NCBI GenBank assembly: GCA_040752855.1
Contig: JBFMHP010000032.1
Coordinates: 1-64,000 of the forward strand
Reading direction: 5' to 3'
Length of the DNA: 64,000 nt
DNA from: JBFMHP01 sp040752855
GTDB taxonomy: Bacteria > Pseudomonadota > Gammaproteobacteria > RBG-16-57-12
Of the stretch, positions 24,871 through 33,095 are shown piece after piece; the first letter of the stretch is position 1; every line of letters starts with the position of its first letter. Made by a program: the position numbers and the translations under genes. The notes under the pieces are model-generated. The model saw only the letters and a list, made by a program, of their open reading frames with translations, had not been told where the DNA came from and ran no database searches.

Positions 24871-26643
24871 TCAATAGGGGAGCAGCTGCGGCTGGCCGCC
24901 CTTGAATTGCGCCCAGCGCACTTGGCGATTCAGGCGGCGCTGCTCGTCGAGTTGCAGGATGCCGGTTTCGCCGTGATGCGTGAGAGTGTCGGGTTGGGTG
25001 CTCAGCGGTCCGGCGAGGGCCATCGCGTCGATACCTAAAGCGATGAGGCGCACATATTTTTCATCGCGTGCCGCCCATGCTTGTTGCATGGACTGGAACA
25101 GCTCCTGGTCCACGGGCTCGAGCACCCACGGGATGTCACCGAACATCATGCCGTTCATGTCCTGGTCCTTTTGGGTGCTCGGCAGGCCGGTGTAGATGTG
25201 GGAGGTGCTGTAGACCGGCAGTTCGCCGGCGTAATGGAATTTCAGTTGCGGGCGCAGCAGGCGCGCCTGGGCGGGCTGGGCGGCGACGAAAATGAAATCC
25301 ACGTCCTGGCGGCGGCGCGGGGTGAACTTGAGCTGCATGCTCAGCACATCCTGCAGCGCGCGATGGCGCTGGTCGCTCAGATCCAGTTCGAGCGCCTCGC
25401 GGATCGGCTGCGAGAAATCCGCGCCGGCCGGATCGTACAAACGCAGGCTTGCGACCATGCCTCCCGCCGCCTGGAGCCGTTCGCTGAAGGCGCTGCTGAT
25501 GCGCTGCCCCCAGGCATTGTTCGGCGCGAGCACGACGGCGCGCTGATGGCCGTCGGCGATGGCGCGCTCCGCGGCTTGTTCGGCTTCGTGCTCGGGCGAC
25601 AAGCCGAGCTGATAAAGACGCGCCTCGTCGCTCGTCTCGGCGCTGTAATTGAGCGCCAGCACGGGTACCGACAGGTCGTCTTCCTTGGCGAGGAGCGCGA
25701 CGGATTCCTTGGTCAGCGGGCCGATGACGAACCGGGCGCCTTCCGCCGTCGCAGTCTGGTAGAGTTCGACGATGCGGCTGTCATCGCTTGCGTCATAGAA
25801 GCGCAGCTCGACATCGTAGTGCGGTTTGACGCGCTGGTAATACTCGGACATCAAACCGTCGCGCACGGCCTCCGCGGAGGCCGCATGCGGTCCCTTGAGC
25901 GGGAGCAGCACGGCGATCTTGGCCGGCGGCGCGACCGTCGGGATGCCGGAGCGCGATTCGCTCAAGCTCGGCGCGGCCTCGCGGTCATTGCGCCGCATCC
26001 AGTCGCTCAGCTGGCTGCTCAACTGCTGAATGTGCGCCGCGTGCGGTTGGGCCGGGAGTGTCTTCGCGGCCGGGGTGCCCGTGACGGATGCGATCAACTG
26101 CTCGATGCGGCGCAGATTCGCTTCGCGCTCGGCGCCGGTGAGATAGGCGTCGAGGCTGAGCCGCGACCAGGCCTCATCCGGCGCCTTGCCCTGCATGGCG
26201 AAGGCCTCGGCTTGTATCTGATGATAACGCTGGGCGTCCTGCGCATTTTCCATGCGCGCAGAACCCAGCAGCGTGAGCTCTTCGAGCGCTATATCGGGGG
26301 ACTTGGCGGTGAGCGCGATGCCTCCGAGCATCAGATGCTTTTCGATCCGCTGGCCGCTCGTCAGCCGGTCATCGTCGAGACCTGCTAAGATATTGCGCGC
26401 CTGTTCCAGGTAATTGTCCTGGATGAGGATCGCGGCGGCTTGAAGCAGATACTGGTTGCTCTTCGGCGGTTGCGATTGCCGGGCCAGTTGAAAATAAGGC
26501 AGTGCCTTGGATTGGGTGGCCGGCGGCACGGGCGGGAGGTCACGCAGGCTGGCCGCCGGTTCATTCGGTTGCTGCGCGGCGCAGCCAAACAGGGCGCCGC
26601 CGAAGCTCAGCGTCAATACCAGTGAAAAACGGATCAGAGTCAT
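24871..26643 (-). CDS. lpoA: LpoA, outer-membrane activator of PBP1A
   Basis: LpoA is an outer-membrane lipoprotein that reaches through the periplasm to stimulate the peptidoglycan synthase PBP1A. The 590-residue product has lipobox LFGC with Cys21, an N-terminal helical TPR-like half (about 30-210), a Pro/Ser-rich linker, and a C-terminal periplasmic-binding-protein-like half starting near 238 at PAKIAVLLPLKGPHAASA. Glu/Asp-rich hinge elements such as FVIGPLTKESVALLA near 340 fit the LppC/LpoA family. It heads lpoA-yraN-dolP and diverges from rsmI. Confidence 0.93.
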   Translation of the reverse strand: MTLIRFSLVLTLSFGGALFGCAAQQPNEPAASLRDLPPVPPATQSKALPYFQLARQSQPPKSNQYLLQAAAILIQDNYLEQARNILAGLDDDRLTSGQRIEKHLMLGGIALTAKSPDIALEELTLLGSARMENAQDAQRYHQIQAEAFAMQGKAPDEAWSRLSLDAYLTGAEREANLRRIEQLIASVTGTPAAKTLPAQPHAAHIQQLSSQLSDWMRRNDREAAPSLSESRSGIPTVAPPAKIAVLLPLKGPHAASAEAVRDGLMSEYYQRVKPHYDVELRFYDASDDSRIVELYQTATAEGARFVIGPLTKESVALLAKEDDLSVPVLALNYSAETSDEARLYQLGLSPEHEAEQAAERAIADGHQRAVVLAPNNAWGQRISSAFSERLQAAGGMVASLRLYDPAGADFSQPIREALELDLSDQRHRALQDVLSMQLKFTPRRRQDVDFIFVAAQPAQARLLRPQLKFHYAGELPVYSTSHIYTGLPSTQKDQDMNGMMFGDIPWVLEPVDQELFQSMQQAWAARDEKYVRLIALGIDAMALAGPLSTQPDTLTHHGETGILQLDEQRRLNRQVRWAQFKGGQPQLLPY

Positions 26644-26696
26644 GCGGTGTCAATCTATGAAAAATAGATCTATCAGTATCTTGGTGAGGGTGCGCC

Positions 26697-27551
26697 GTGT
26701 CAATTGAAGCGGGCACATTATATGTTGTCGCCACGCCGCTCGGTAATCTGGGTGATATTACCCAGCGCGCCTTGGAGGTGCTGGCAGGCGTGGATTGCAT
26801 CGCCGCCGAGGATACGCGGCACAGCGGCAAGCTGCTGCGGCATTTCGCCATCAATACGCGCTGCATTGCGCTGCACGAACATAACGAACGCCAGACCGCC
26901 GGCACGTTGATCGAATGGCTGCGTCAAGGCAAGTCGCTTGCGCTGATCTCCGATGCCGGCACGCCACTGATCAGCGATCCGGGTTTTTTCCTGGTGCGCG
27001 AGGTGCGCAACGCGGGATTCAAGGTCGTGCCTATCCCCGGCGCCTCGGCCTTGATCGCAGCCCTGTCCGTAGCGGGGTTGCCGTCCGATCGCTTCGTCTT
27101 CGAGGGCTTCCTGCCCGCCAAGCCATCGGCACGGCGCAAGGCGCTCGAGGCGTTGTGCCAGGAAAGCCGCACGCTGATCTTCTATGAGTCTCCCCATCGC
27201 ATCCTCGAATGCCTGCAAGATCTGGCCGAGATCTTCGGCGCGCAGCGCCAAGCCGTGGTGGAGCGCGAGCTGACCAAGACCTTCGAGACCATCCGCAGCG
27301 CCCCCCTTGGTGAACTGTTGGAGTGGATGATGGGTGACGAAAATCAGCGCAAGGGCGAATTTGTCGTGTTGGTGCACGGCGCCGAGCCGCACGCGGGAGC
27401 GCAAGAACATGGTGTTGATCCCGAACAGGTGTTGCGCATCCTGCTGGCGGAATTGCCGGTGAAACAGGCCGCCGCCCTGGCGGCGAAGATCTGTGGCGTG
27501 AAGAAAAATGAGATGTACACGCGGGCACTCGCGATCAGGGGAGATGCTTAA
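26697..27551 (+). CDS. rsmI: RsmI, 16S rRNA 2'-O-ribose methyltransferase (C1402)
   Basis: RsmI methylates the 2'-OH of C1402 in 16S rRNA, in the ribosomal P site. The 284-residue tetrapyrrole-methylase-fold enzyme begins with GTG. Family motifs include YVVATPLGNLGDITQRALEVL near 9-29, AAEDTRHSGKLL near 36-47, SDAGTPLISDPGF near 84-96 and FYESPHRI near 163-170. The stop codon overlaps the -35 element of the RNase P RNA promoter, so rsmI and rnpB are stacked with no gap. Confidence 0.96.
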   Translation: MSIEAGTLYVVATPLGNLGDITQRALEVLAGVDCIAAEDTRHSGKLLRHFAINTRCIALHEHNERQTAGTLIEWLRQGKSLALISDAGTPLISDPGFFLVREVRNAGFKVVPIPGASALIAALSVAGLPSDRFVFEGFLPAKPSARRKALEALCQESRTLIFYESPHRILECLQDLAEIFGAQRQAVVERELTKTFETIRSAPLGELLEWMMGDENQRKGEFVVLVHGAEPHAGAQEHGVDPEQVLRILLAELPVKQAAALAAKICGVKKNEMYTRALAIRGDA

Positions 27552-27576
27552 GAGCGGTTGCAGGGTGTGGTATACT
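27548..27576 (+). promoter_or_regulatory. promoter of the RNase P RNA gene
   Basis: TTAAGA at 27548-27553 and TATACT at 27571-27576 stand 17 bases apart, and the RNA begins about 8 bases downstream. The -35 hexamer overlaps the stop codon of rsmI. The hexamers match the sigma-70 consensus at four and five of six positions. Confidence 0.72.
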
Positions 27577-27583
27577 TCGCGCC

Positions 27584-27930
27584 GAGAGTTGGCCAGACAG
27601 TCGCTGCACCTTCGGGTGTGGAGGAAAGTCCGGGCTCCACAGGGCAGGGTGCCAGGTAACGCCTGGGAGGCGCAAGCCTACGGAAAGTGCAACAGAAAGT
27701 ATACCGCCTAAGTCCGCGAGGACCGGTAAGGGTGAAATGGTGCGGTAAGAGCGCACCGCGTCGGTGGCAACATTCGGCGGCGATGGAAAACCCCACCCGG
27801 AGCAAGACCAAATAGGGGAACATTGGCGCGGCCCGCGCTGTTCCCGGGTAGGTTGCTTGAGGTATGCGGTGACGCATATCCCAGATGAATGGCTGTCCAA
27901 CGACAGAACCCGGCTTATCGGCCGACTCTC
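27584..27930 (+). ncRNA. rnpB: RNase P RNA, bacterial type A
   Basis: This is the catalytic RNA that removes the 5' leader of tRNA precursors. The ends pair as helix P1: GAGAGTTGGCC at 27584-27594 with GGCCGACTCTC at 27920-27930. The universally conserved core GAGGAAAGTCCGGGCTCC is at 27621-27638 and its 3' partner ACAGAACCCGGCTTAT is at 27903-27918. About 347 bases is a normal size for type A. Several open frames overlap this locus on both strands and are spurious. The T-rich bases just after 27930 may help end the transcript. Confidence 0.97.
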
Positions 27931-28126
27931 ACTTTTCTCTCTAAATCTCTCCCACTTTGTCCCCCACCCGCGGATAACAGCCGGCCCCGGCATGTCCGCT
28001 CCTAATAACTTACTTTAACTTGCCTGGTTACAGGACTGATTTTTTACGTAAAAACTCGGCGCGATTTTTCATGCCCGCACCGCTCCTAAGTCACTGTTGT
28101 ATAAGCAAGAATTTGTCAAATTCACC

Positions 28127-28155
28127 TTGACAGGTGGTTCCCTCGAACCTATAGT
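28127..28155 (+). promoter_or_regulatory. main promoter of the dcw cluster (Pmra-like)
   Basis: TTGACA at 28127-28132 and TATAGT at 28150-28155 stand 17 bases apart, giving a near-consensus sigma-70 promoter with predicted start near 28162. The direct repeats that MraZ binds begin right after the predicted start, so the promoter should be autorepressed by MraZ. Confidence 0.85.
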
Positions 28156-28164
28156 GTCACAAAG

Positions 28165-28189
28165 TGGGGCGATGTGGTGAAAAATGGAA
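28165..28189 (+). promoter_or_regulatory. three MraZ boxes upstream of mraZ
   Basis: TGGGG at 28165, TGGTG at 28175 and TGGAA at 28185 are direct repeats with exact 10-base spacing. MraZ is known to bind TGGGN repeats separated by 5 bases upstream of its own gene. The first copy fits the consensus; the others are degenerate. They lie in the 5' leader between the promoter and the AAAGGAG ribosome site. Confidence 0.75.
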
Positions 28190-28209
28190 AATAAAGGAGC
28201 TCGATTCAC

Positions 28210-28665
28210 TTGTTTCGCGGGGTTAACGCTCTAAACCTGGACCCCAAGGGCCGGATGACCATGCCGACCCGTTATCGGGATCAACTCCAGGAGATGTGTT
28301 CAGGACAGGTGGTGGTGACGGTAGACCGTGACCACTGCCTGTTGCTGTATCCGCTGTGCGAGTGGGAAGAGATCGAGCGCAAGCTGGTGCGTCTCCCCAG
28401 CTTGAACAAGCAGGCGCGCCGCCTGCAGCGCCTGTTGATCGGGCATGCGACCGAGTGCGAACTCGACGGCAATGGCCGCATCCTGCTGCCGCCGCTGTTG
28501 CGGGAGTTCGCGGGGATCGACAAGCACGTCGTCATGATCGGCCAGGGCAACAAGTTCGAGATCTGGAACGACAGCGCGTGGAACGCCATGCGCGATGCGT
28601 GGTTGCAGGAAGATGCCGAAGGCGAGGAAGGGCTGAATGAGGACTGGGGGAGTTTGTCGCTCTGA
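28210..28665 (+). CDS. mraZ: MraZ, transcriptional regulator of the dcw cluster
   Basis: MraZ is a ring-forming DNA-binding protein with two SpoVT-AbrB-like domains that represses its own operon. The 151-residue product starts at TTG with AAAGGAG about 12 bases before it. The family start MFRGVNALNLDPKGRMTMPT is clear, and the second repeat appears at CELDGNGRILLPPLLREFA near 78-96. Both contain the DxxGR motif involved in DNA contact. It overlaps rsmH by one base (TGATG). The MraZ boxes just upstream support autoregulation. Confidence 0.97.
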   Translation: MFRGVNALNLDPKGRMTMPTRYRDQLQEMCSGQVVVTVDRDHCLLLYPLCEWEEIERKLVRLPSLNKQARRLQRLLIGHATECELDGNGRILLPPLLREFAGIDKHVVMIGQGNKFEIWNDSAWNAMRDAWLQEDAEGEEGLNEDWGSLSL

Positions 28666-29594
28666 TGAACGACCAGACTCACCGCTCGGTGCTGCTGGAT
28701 GAGGCGATCGCCGCACTGAGCATCCGGGCCGACGGCATCTATGTGGACGGCACCTTCGGGCGCGGCGGCCACAGCGCGGAGATCTTGCAGCGCCTCGGCG
28801 AACGCGGCCGCCTGCTGGCGTTCGACAAGGACCCGGCGGCGATCGCTGCCGCGCAACAATTTGCAAGTGACAAACGCTTTTCAATCGTAGCGGGAAGCTT
28901 TGCAGGGATGCGTGAAGAAATACAACAAAGAGGCTGGATGGGAAAGGTGAACGGGGTCTTGCTGGATTTGGGCGTTTCCTCGCCGCAGCTCGATGATGCG
29001 GCGCGCGGCTTCAGTTTCCGTCAGGACGGCCCGCTCGACATGCGCATGGACCCCGAAGCCTCGATGAGCGCCGCGGATTGGCTGGCGCGGGTCGATGAGG
29101 ACGAGCTCGCTGACGTGCTCAAGGAATACGGAGAAGAGCGTTATGCGCGCCGGATCGCCCGCGCCATCGTCGAGGCGCGCCAAGCCAAGCCGATCACCAC
29201 CACGCTGCAGCTGGCCGACCTGATCCGCCAGGCCAGCCCCACGCATGAGAAACGCATCCATCCGGCCACCCGCAGTTTCCAGGCGATTCGCATCTTCATC
29301 AATCGCGAGCTGGAGGATCTGCGGCTTTGCCTGGATCAGATGTTGGAGGTGCTCGCGATCGGCGGGCGTTTGGTAGTGATCAGTTTTCATTCGTTGGAAG
29401 ACCGCATCGTGAAGCACTACATGCGCGATCAGGCCAAGGGTGCGGAATTGCCGCGCGGCCTGCCGGTGATGCAGTCGCAGATCCGCCAGCCGATGCGGCT
29501 GGTGGGCAAGGCGGTGTACGCCAACGAAGCGGAAGTGGCGGCCAATCCGCGGGCGCGTAGCGCCGTGATGCGGGTGGCCGAGCGGGTGTCATGA
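28665..29594 (+). CDS. rsmH: RsmH (MraW), 16S rRNA m4C1402 methyltransferase
   Basis: RsmH adds the N4-methyl group to C1402 of 16S rRNA, the same base whose ribose is methylated by RsmI encoded 1.1 kb upstream. The 309-residue protein has the start HRSVLLDEAIAAL, the SAM loop VDGTFGRGGHSAEIL near 27-41, the block LLDLGVSSPQLDDAARGFSF near 98-117, and VVISFHSLEDRIVK near 235-248. It overlaps ftsL by 4 bases. Confidence 0.97.
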   Translation: MNDQTHRSVLLDEAIAALSIRADGIYVDGTFGRGGHSAEILQRLGERGRLLAFDKDPAAIAAAQQFASDKRFSIVAGSFAGMREEIQQRGWMGKVNGVLLDLGVSSPQLDDAARGFSFRQDGPLDMRMDPEASMSAADWLARVDEDELADVLKEYGEERYARRIARAIVEARQAKPITTTLQLADLIRQASPTHEKRIHPATRSFQAIRIFINRELEDLRLCLDQMLEVLAIGGRLVVISFHSLEDRIVKHYMRDQAKGAELPRGLPVMQSQIRQPMRLVGKAVYANEAEVAANPRARSAVMRVAERVS

Positions 29595-29857
29595 GCGCGC
29601 GCCTGGTGATGATGTTCTTGATCCTGGTGGTGTTTGGTTCGGCGGTGGGCGCGGTGTACGTCAAGCATCAGTCGCGCAAGCTGTTCGTCGAGTTGCAGGG
29701 CTTGCAGGCCGAGCGCGATCGCCTGGACGTGGAGTGGGCGCGGCTGCAGATCGAGCAGAGCACTTGGGCGACGCACGTGCGAGTGGAGAATCTGGCGCGC
29801 ACGCGGCTCGACATGGCGCTGCCCAACAACCAAGAGGTAGTGATCGTCCGGCCATGA
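29591..29857 (+). CDS. ftsL: FtsL, cell division protein
   Basis: FtsL is a small bitopic protein that, with FtsB and FtsQ, bridges early and late division proteins. The 88-residue product has one membrane span at about 4-24 and a periplasmic coiled-coil at about 30-65 (LFVELQGLQAERDRLDVEWA). Sequence conservation is low in this family and the call rests on size, topology and the position between rsmH and ftsI. Confidence 0.9.
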   Translation: MSARLVMMFLILVVFGSAVGAVYVKHQSRKLFVELQGLQAERDRLDVEWARLQIEQSTWATHVRVENLARTRLDMALPNNQEVVIVRP

Positions 29858-31566
29858 TCGAAGAGAAGAGTCTCGTCATCGATCCGCGGCGCCAGCGCGT
29901 CGCCTTGGTCTGCATCGGCGCGGTGATGGCGCTGCTGCTGGCGCGCACGGCCTATCTGCATCTGATCGAAAAGGATTTCCTGCAAGGCCAGGGCGATGCG
30001 CGGCATCAGCGCACGGTCGAGGTGCCGGCCCATCGCGGCATGATCCTCGACCGCGAGGGCGAGCCGATGGCGGCCAGCGCGCCGGTCGATTCGGTGTGGG
30101 CCAACCCGGAGGAGCTGCTCACCGCCCGGGCGCAGTGGCCGCAGCTCGATAGATTGCTCGGGGTGAACGTGGCGCGGGCACTGGCCGGGCGCGAGACGCG
30201 TGAGTTTATTTATCTGCGCCGCCACATCGATCCCGCGCTGGCCGAGCAGGTGCTAGCCTTGGGCGTGCCCGGCGTGGCCTTGCAGCGCGAATACCGGCGC
30301 TTTTATCCGCTGGGCGAAGTGGGCTCGCACATCGTCGGTTTCACCGATGTCGATAACGCCGGGCAGGAAGGCGCGGAGCTGGCCTTCGATGAGACGCTGC
30401 GCGGCGCGCCGGGCCAGCGCCGCGTCATCCGCGATCGCCTGGGCCGCGTGGTGGAGGATGTGGAATATGTGCGCCAGCCCAAGCCGGGCGGCAGTCAGCG
30501 GCTGAGCATCGATCGGCGCGTGCAGTACCTCGCCTACCGCGAGTTGAAGGCGGCGGTGCAGCGTAATCGGGCGCGTGCCGGTTCGGTGGTGGTGATGGAT
30601 GTGGAGAGCGGAGAGGTTCTCGCGCTGGTCAATCAGCCGTCGTTCAACCCGAACAACCGCGACGAGCTGCGCAGCGATCACTACCGCAACCGCGCGCTGA
30701 CCGACATCTTCGAGCCCGGCTCCACCGTCAAGCCGTTTACCGTGGCCGCGGCGCTGGACTCCCATGCCGTTTCCGGCGGCGTGGTGATCAACACCCATCC
30801 GGGCTTCATGCGCGTGGCGGGCAGAACGGTGAAGGATCTCCACGATTACGGGCTGGTGGATTTGACGACGCTGATCAAGAAATCGAGCAACGTCGGCTCG
30901 GCCAAGCTCTCGCTGCAGACCGAGCCGGAGGCGCTGTGGAATGTCTTCGCCGGCCTGGGCTTCGGCGGCGCGCCGAGCAGCGGCTTCCCCGGCGAGACCA
31001 CTGGCCAGCTGCCGCATTTCAGCGGCTGGCGCGACGTTCACCGCGTTACGCTGTCATATGGATATGGCCTGTCGGTGACGCCCCTGCAGCTGGCGCAGGC
31101 CTACGCCATCCTGGCCAACGGCGGCCGGCGGCTCGCGCCGACCTTCGTGCCGCGGCAGTTGGGCGAGTCGGCTGTGGGTGATCAGGTGATTTCCGCCATG
31201 ACCGCCACGCGGGTGCGCGCCATGATGGAGTCGGTGGTCAAGGAAGGCGGCACGGCGGTGCAGGCGGCGATCCCGGGTTATCGCGTGGCGGGCAAGACCG
31301 GTACGGTACGCAAGGCCGGCGCAGGCGGCTATATCGAGGACCAGTATCTGTCGGTGTTCGCCGGCCTGGCCCCGGCGAGCAACCCGCGCCTGGCCATGGT
31401 GGTGATGATCGATGAGCCGCGCGGTGAGGAATATTACGGCGGCGCGGTGGCCGCGCCGGTGTTCGCGAGCGTGATGGCCGGGGCGCTGCGCCTCTTGGAC
31501 ATCGCGCCGGATGATGTGTCAACCAAGGGTGTTCAGTTAGCCATGGCGGGGGAGCATCGCCGATGA
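29854..31566 (+). CDS. ftsI: FtsI (PBP3), septal peptidoglycan transpeptidase
   Basis: FtsI crosslinks septal peptidoglycan with FtsW and is a beta-lactam target. The start at 29854 overlaps ftsL by 4 bases and gives 570 residues. There is one membrane span at about 16-37, a dimerisation/pedestal region, and a transpeptidase domain with active-site Ser290 in GSTVK (Lys293), the SSN motif near 345, and KTG in AGKTGTVRKAG near 480. An upstream in-frame extension from 29734 runs inside ftsL and is not used. Confidence 0.97.
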   Translation: MIEEKSLVIDPRRQRVALVCIGAVMALLLARTAYLHLIEKDFLQGQGDARHQRTVEVPAHRGMILDREGEPMAASAPVDSVWANPEELLTARAQWPQLDRLLGVNVARALAGRETREFIYLRRHIDPALAEQVLALGVPGVALQREYRRFYPLGEVGSHIVGFTDVDNAGQEGAELAFDETLRGAPGQRRVIRDRLGRVVEDVEYVRQPKPGGSQRLSIDRRVQYLAYRELKAAVQRNRARAGSVVVMDVESGEVLALVNQPSFNPNNRDELRSDHYRNRALTDIFEPGSTVKPFTVAAALDSHAVSGGVVINTHPGFMRVAGRTVKDLHDYGLVDLTTLIKKSSNVGSAKLSLQTEPEALWNVFAGLGFGGAPSSGFPGETTGQLPHFSGWRDVHRVTLSYGYGLSVTPLQLAQAYAILANGGRRLAPTFVPRQLGESAVGDQVISAMTATRVRAMMESVVKEGGTAVQAAIPGYRVAGKTGTVRKAGAGGYIEDQYLSVFAGLAPASNPRLAMVVMIDEPRGEEYYGGAVAAPVFASVMAGALRLLDIAPDDVSTKGVQLAMAGEHRR

Positions 31567-33095
31567 TGCCAGCAATCAAATTGTCGGAGTCCTGGATGTT
31601 GAGTGAGCTGCTTGTCGATATCGCAAAGATCGCACGCGGCGTGGATCGCGAGATCGGCGGCCTGAGCGTGGACGCCGCGCGTTTGCGCCCCGGCGAGCTG
31701 TTTCTGGCCTGCGCCGGGGTGAAACGCCATGGGCGCGATTTCATCGATCAGGCCATCGCCAACGGCGCCGCCGCGGTGCTGTGCGAGGTCGAGGATCCGG
31801 AGAAGCACGGCATCATGCGGCTCGAAGGGACCGTGCCCGTGATGCTGGTGCACGATCTCAAGCGCCGGATCGGCCATATCGCCGACCGCTTCTATGGCCA
31901 GCCGTCCAAATACATGACCGTGATCGGCGTGACCGGCACCAACGGCAAGACCTCGACCAGCCAGTTCATCGCCCAGGCGCTCAACCAAGATACGCCGTGC
32001 GGCGTGATCGGCACGCTCGGCTATGGACTCTACGGCAAGCTCGACCAAGGCGAACACACCACGCCCAACGCAATCCGCATGCATGAGCTGCTGGCGGCGA
32101 TGCGCGTGAAGGGGGCCCGCTCGGTGGTGATGGAGGTCTCCTCGCATGGGCTGGATCAAGGGCGCGTCAATGGCGTGAATTTCAATACTGCGGTGTTCAC
32201 CAATCTGAGCCGCGATCACCTCGATTATCACGGCGATATGGGCCGCTACGGCGCGGCCAAGCGCCGGCTGTTCGATATGCCCGGGCTGCGCCACGCCGTG
32301 ATCAACGCCGACGACGCCTTCGGCCGCGCCTTGATCCACAGCTATCGCGGCCACCTCGATCTGACCGCCTACAGCCTGCAACTGAAGACCGGCGCGCACG
32401 GCGTACCGATGCTCGCCTGCGAGGATCTGGTCCTGAGCGATGCCGGCTTGTCGATGACCGTCGTGACCAACGCTGAACGCGCCGTGCTGCGCAGCCCCTT
32501 GCTCGGCCGATTCAACGCCTCGAACCTGCTGGCGGCACTCGGCGTGTTGCTCAAGCTGGGTATGCCGCTGGCCGAGGCGGTCGAGCGCATCGCCGCATGC
32601 AAGCCGGTCGATGGCCGGATGCAGTGCTACGGCGGTGGCGAGCTGCCGCTGGTGGTGGTCGATTATGCGCACACCCCGGATGCGCTCGAGCAGGTCCTGC
32701 TGGCGTTGCAAGAGCATTGCGCGGGACAGCTGTGGTGCGTGTTCGGCTGCGGCGGCGACCGCGACAAGGGCAAGCGTCCGCTGATGGGTCGCGTGGCCCA
32801 GGCCTGCGCCGATCGCATCATCGTGACCGACGACAATCCGCGCAGCGAAGACGGTGATGCCATCATCAACGACATCCTTGCCGAAGCCGAATTCGACGAA
32901 AACATCGATGTGATCCGCGACCGCGGCCAGGCGATCGCGCACGCCGTCGCGCAGGCGCAGCCGGGCGACATCGTGCTGGTGGCCGGCAAGGGGCATGAGG
33001 ACTATCAGGTCATCGGCGAGCTGCGGTTGCCGTTCAGCGACAGCGCGGCGGTGGAGATGAATCTCGCGTTACGTCAGGAAGGTGCCCAGCAGTGA
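31563..33095 (+). CDS. murE: MurE, UDP-MurNAc-tripeptide synthetase (meso-diaminopimelate adding)
   Basis: MurE adds the third amino acid of the stem peptide. The 510-residue ligase has the ATP loop GVTGTNGKTSTS near 122-133 and the motif DDNPRSED near 420-427; DNPR is the signature of enzymes that use meso-diaminopimelate, as expected for a Gram-negative wall. The KAKGHEDYQ-like segment appears as AGKGHEDYQ near 474-482. It overlaps ftsI and murF by 4 bases on either side. Confidence 0.97.
   Translation: MMPAIKLSESWMLSELLVDIAKIARGVDREIGGLSVDAARLRPGELFLACAGVKRHGRDFIDQAIANGAAAVLCEVEDPEKHGIMRLEGTVPVMLVHDLKRRIGHIADRFYGQPSKYMTVIGVTGTNGKTSTSQFIAQALNQDTPCGVIGTLGYGLYGKLDQGEHTTPNAIRMHELLAAMRVKGARSVVMEVSSHGLDQGRVNGVNFNTAVFTNLSRDHLDYHGDMGRYGAAKRRLFDMPGLRHAVINADDAFGRALIHSYRGHLDLTAYSLQLKTGAHGVPMLACEDLVLSDAGLSMTVVTNAERAVLRSPLLGRFNASNLLAALGVLLKLGMPLAEAVERIAACKPVDGRMQCYGGGELPLVVVDYAHTPDALEQVLLALQEHCAGQLWCVFGCGGDRDKGKRPLMGRVAQACADRIIVTDDNPRSEDGDAIINDILAEAEFDENIDVIRDRGQAIAHAVAQAQPGDIVLVAGKGHEDYQVIGELRLPFSDSAAVEMNLALRQEGAQQ

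Noticed and set aside
25081..26388. 435-residue plus-strand frame opposite lpoA
   Set aside because: Antisense shadow of lpoA; lpoA has a clear lipobox and family domains on the other strand.
27508..28018. several frames across the RNase P RNA locus
   Set aside because: The conserved core and pairing ends show this is an RNA gene; the frames have no protein features.
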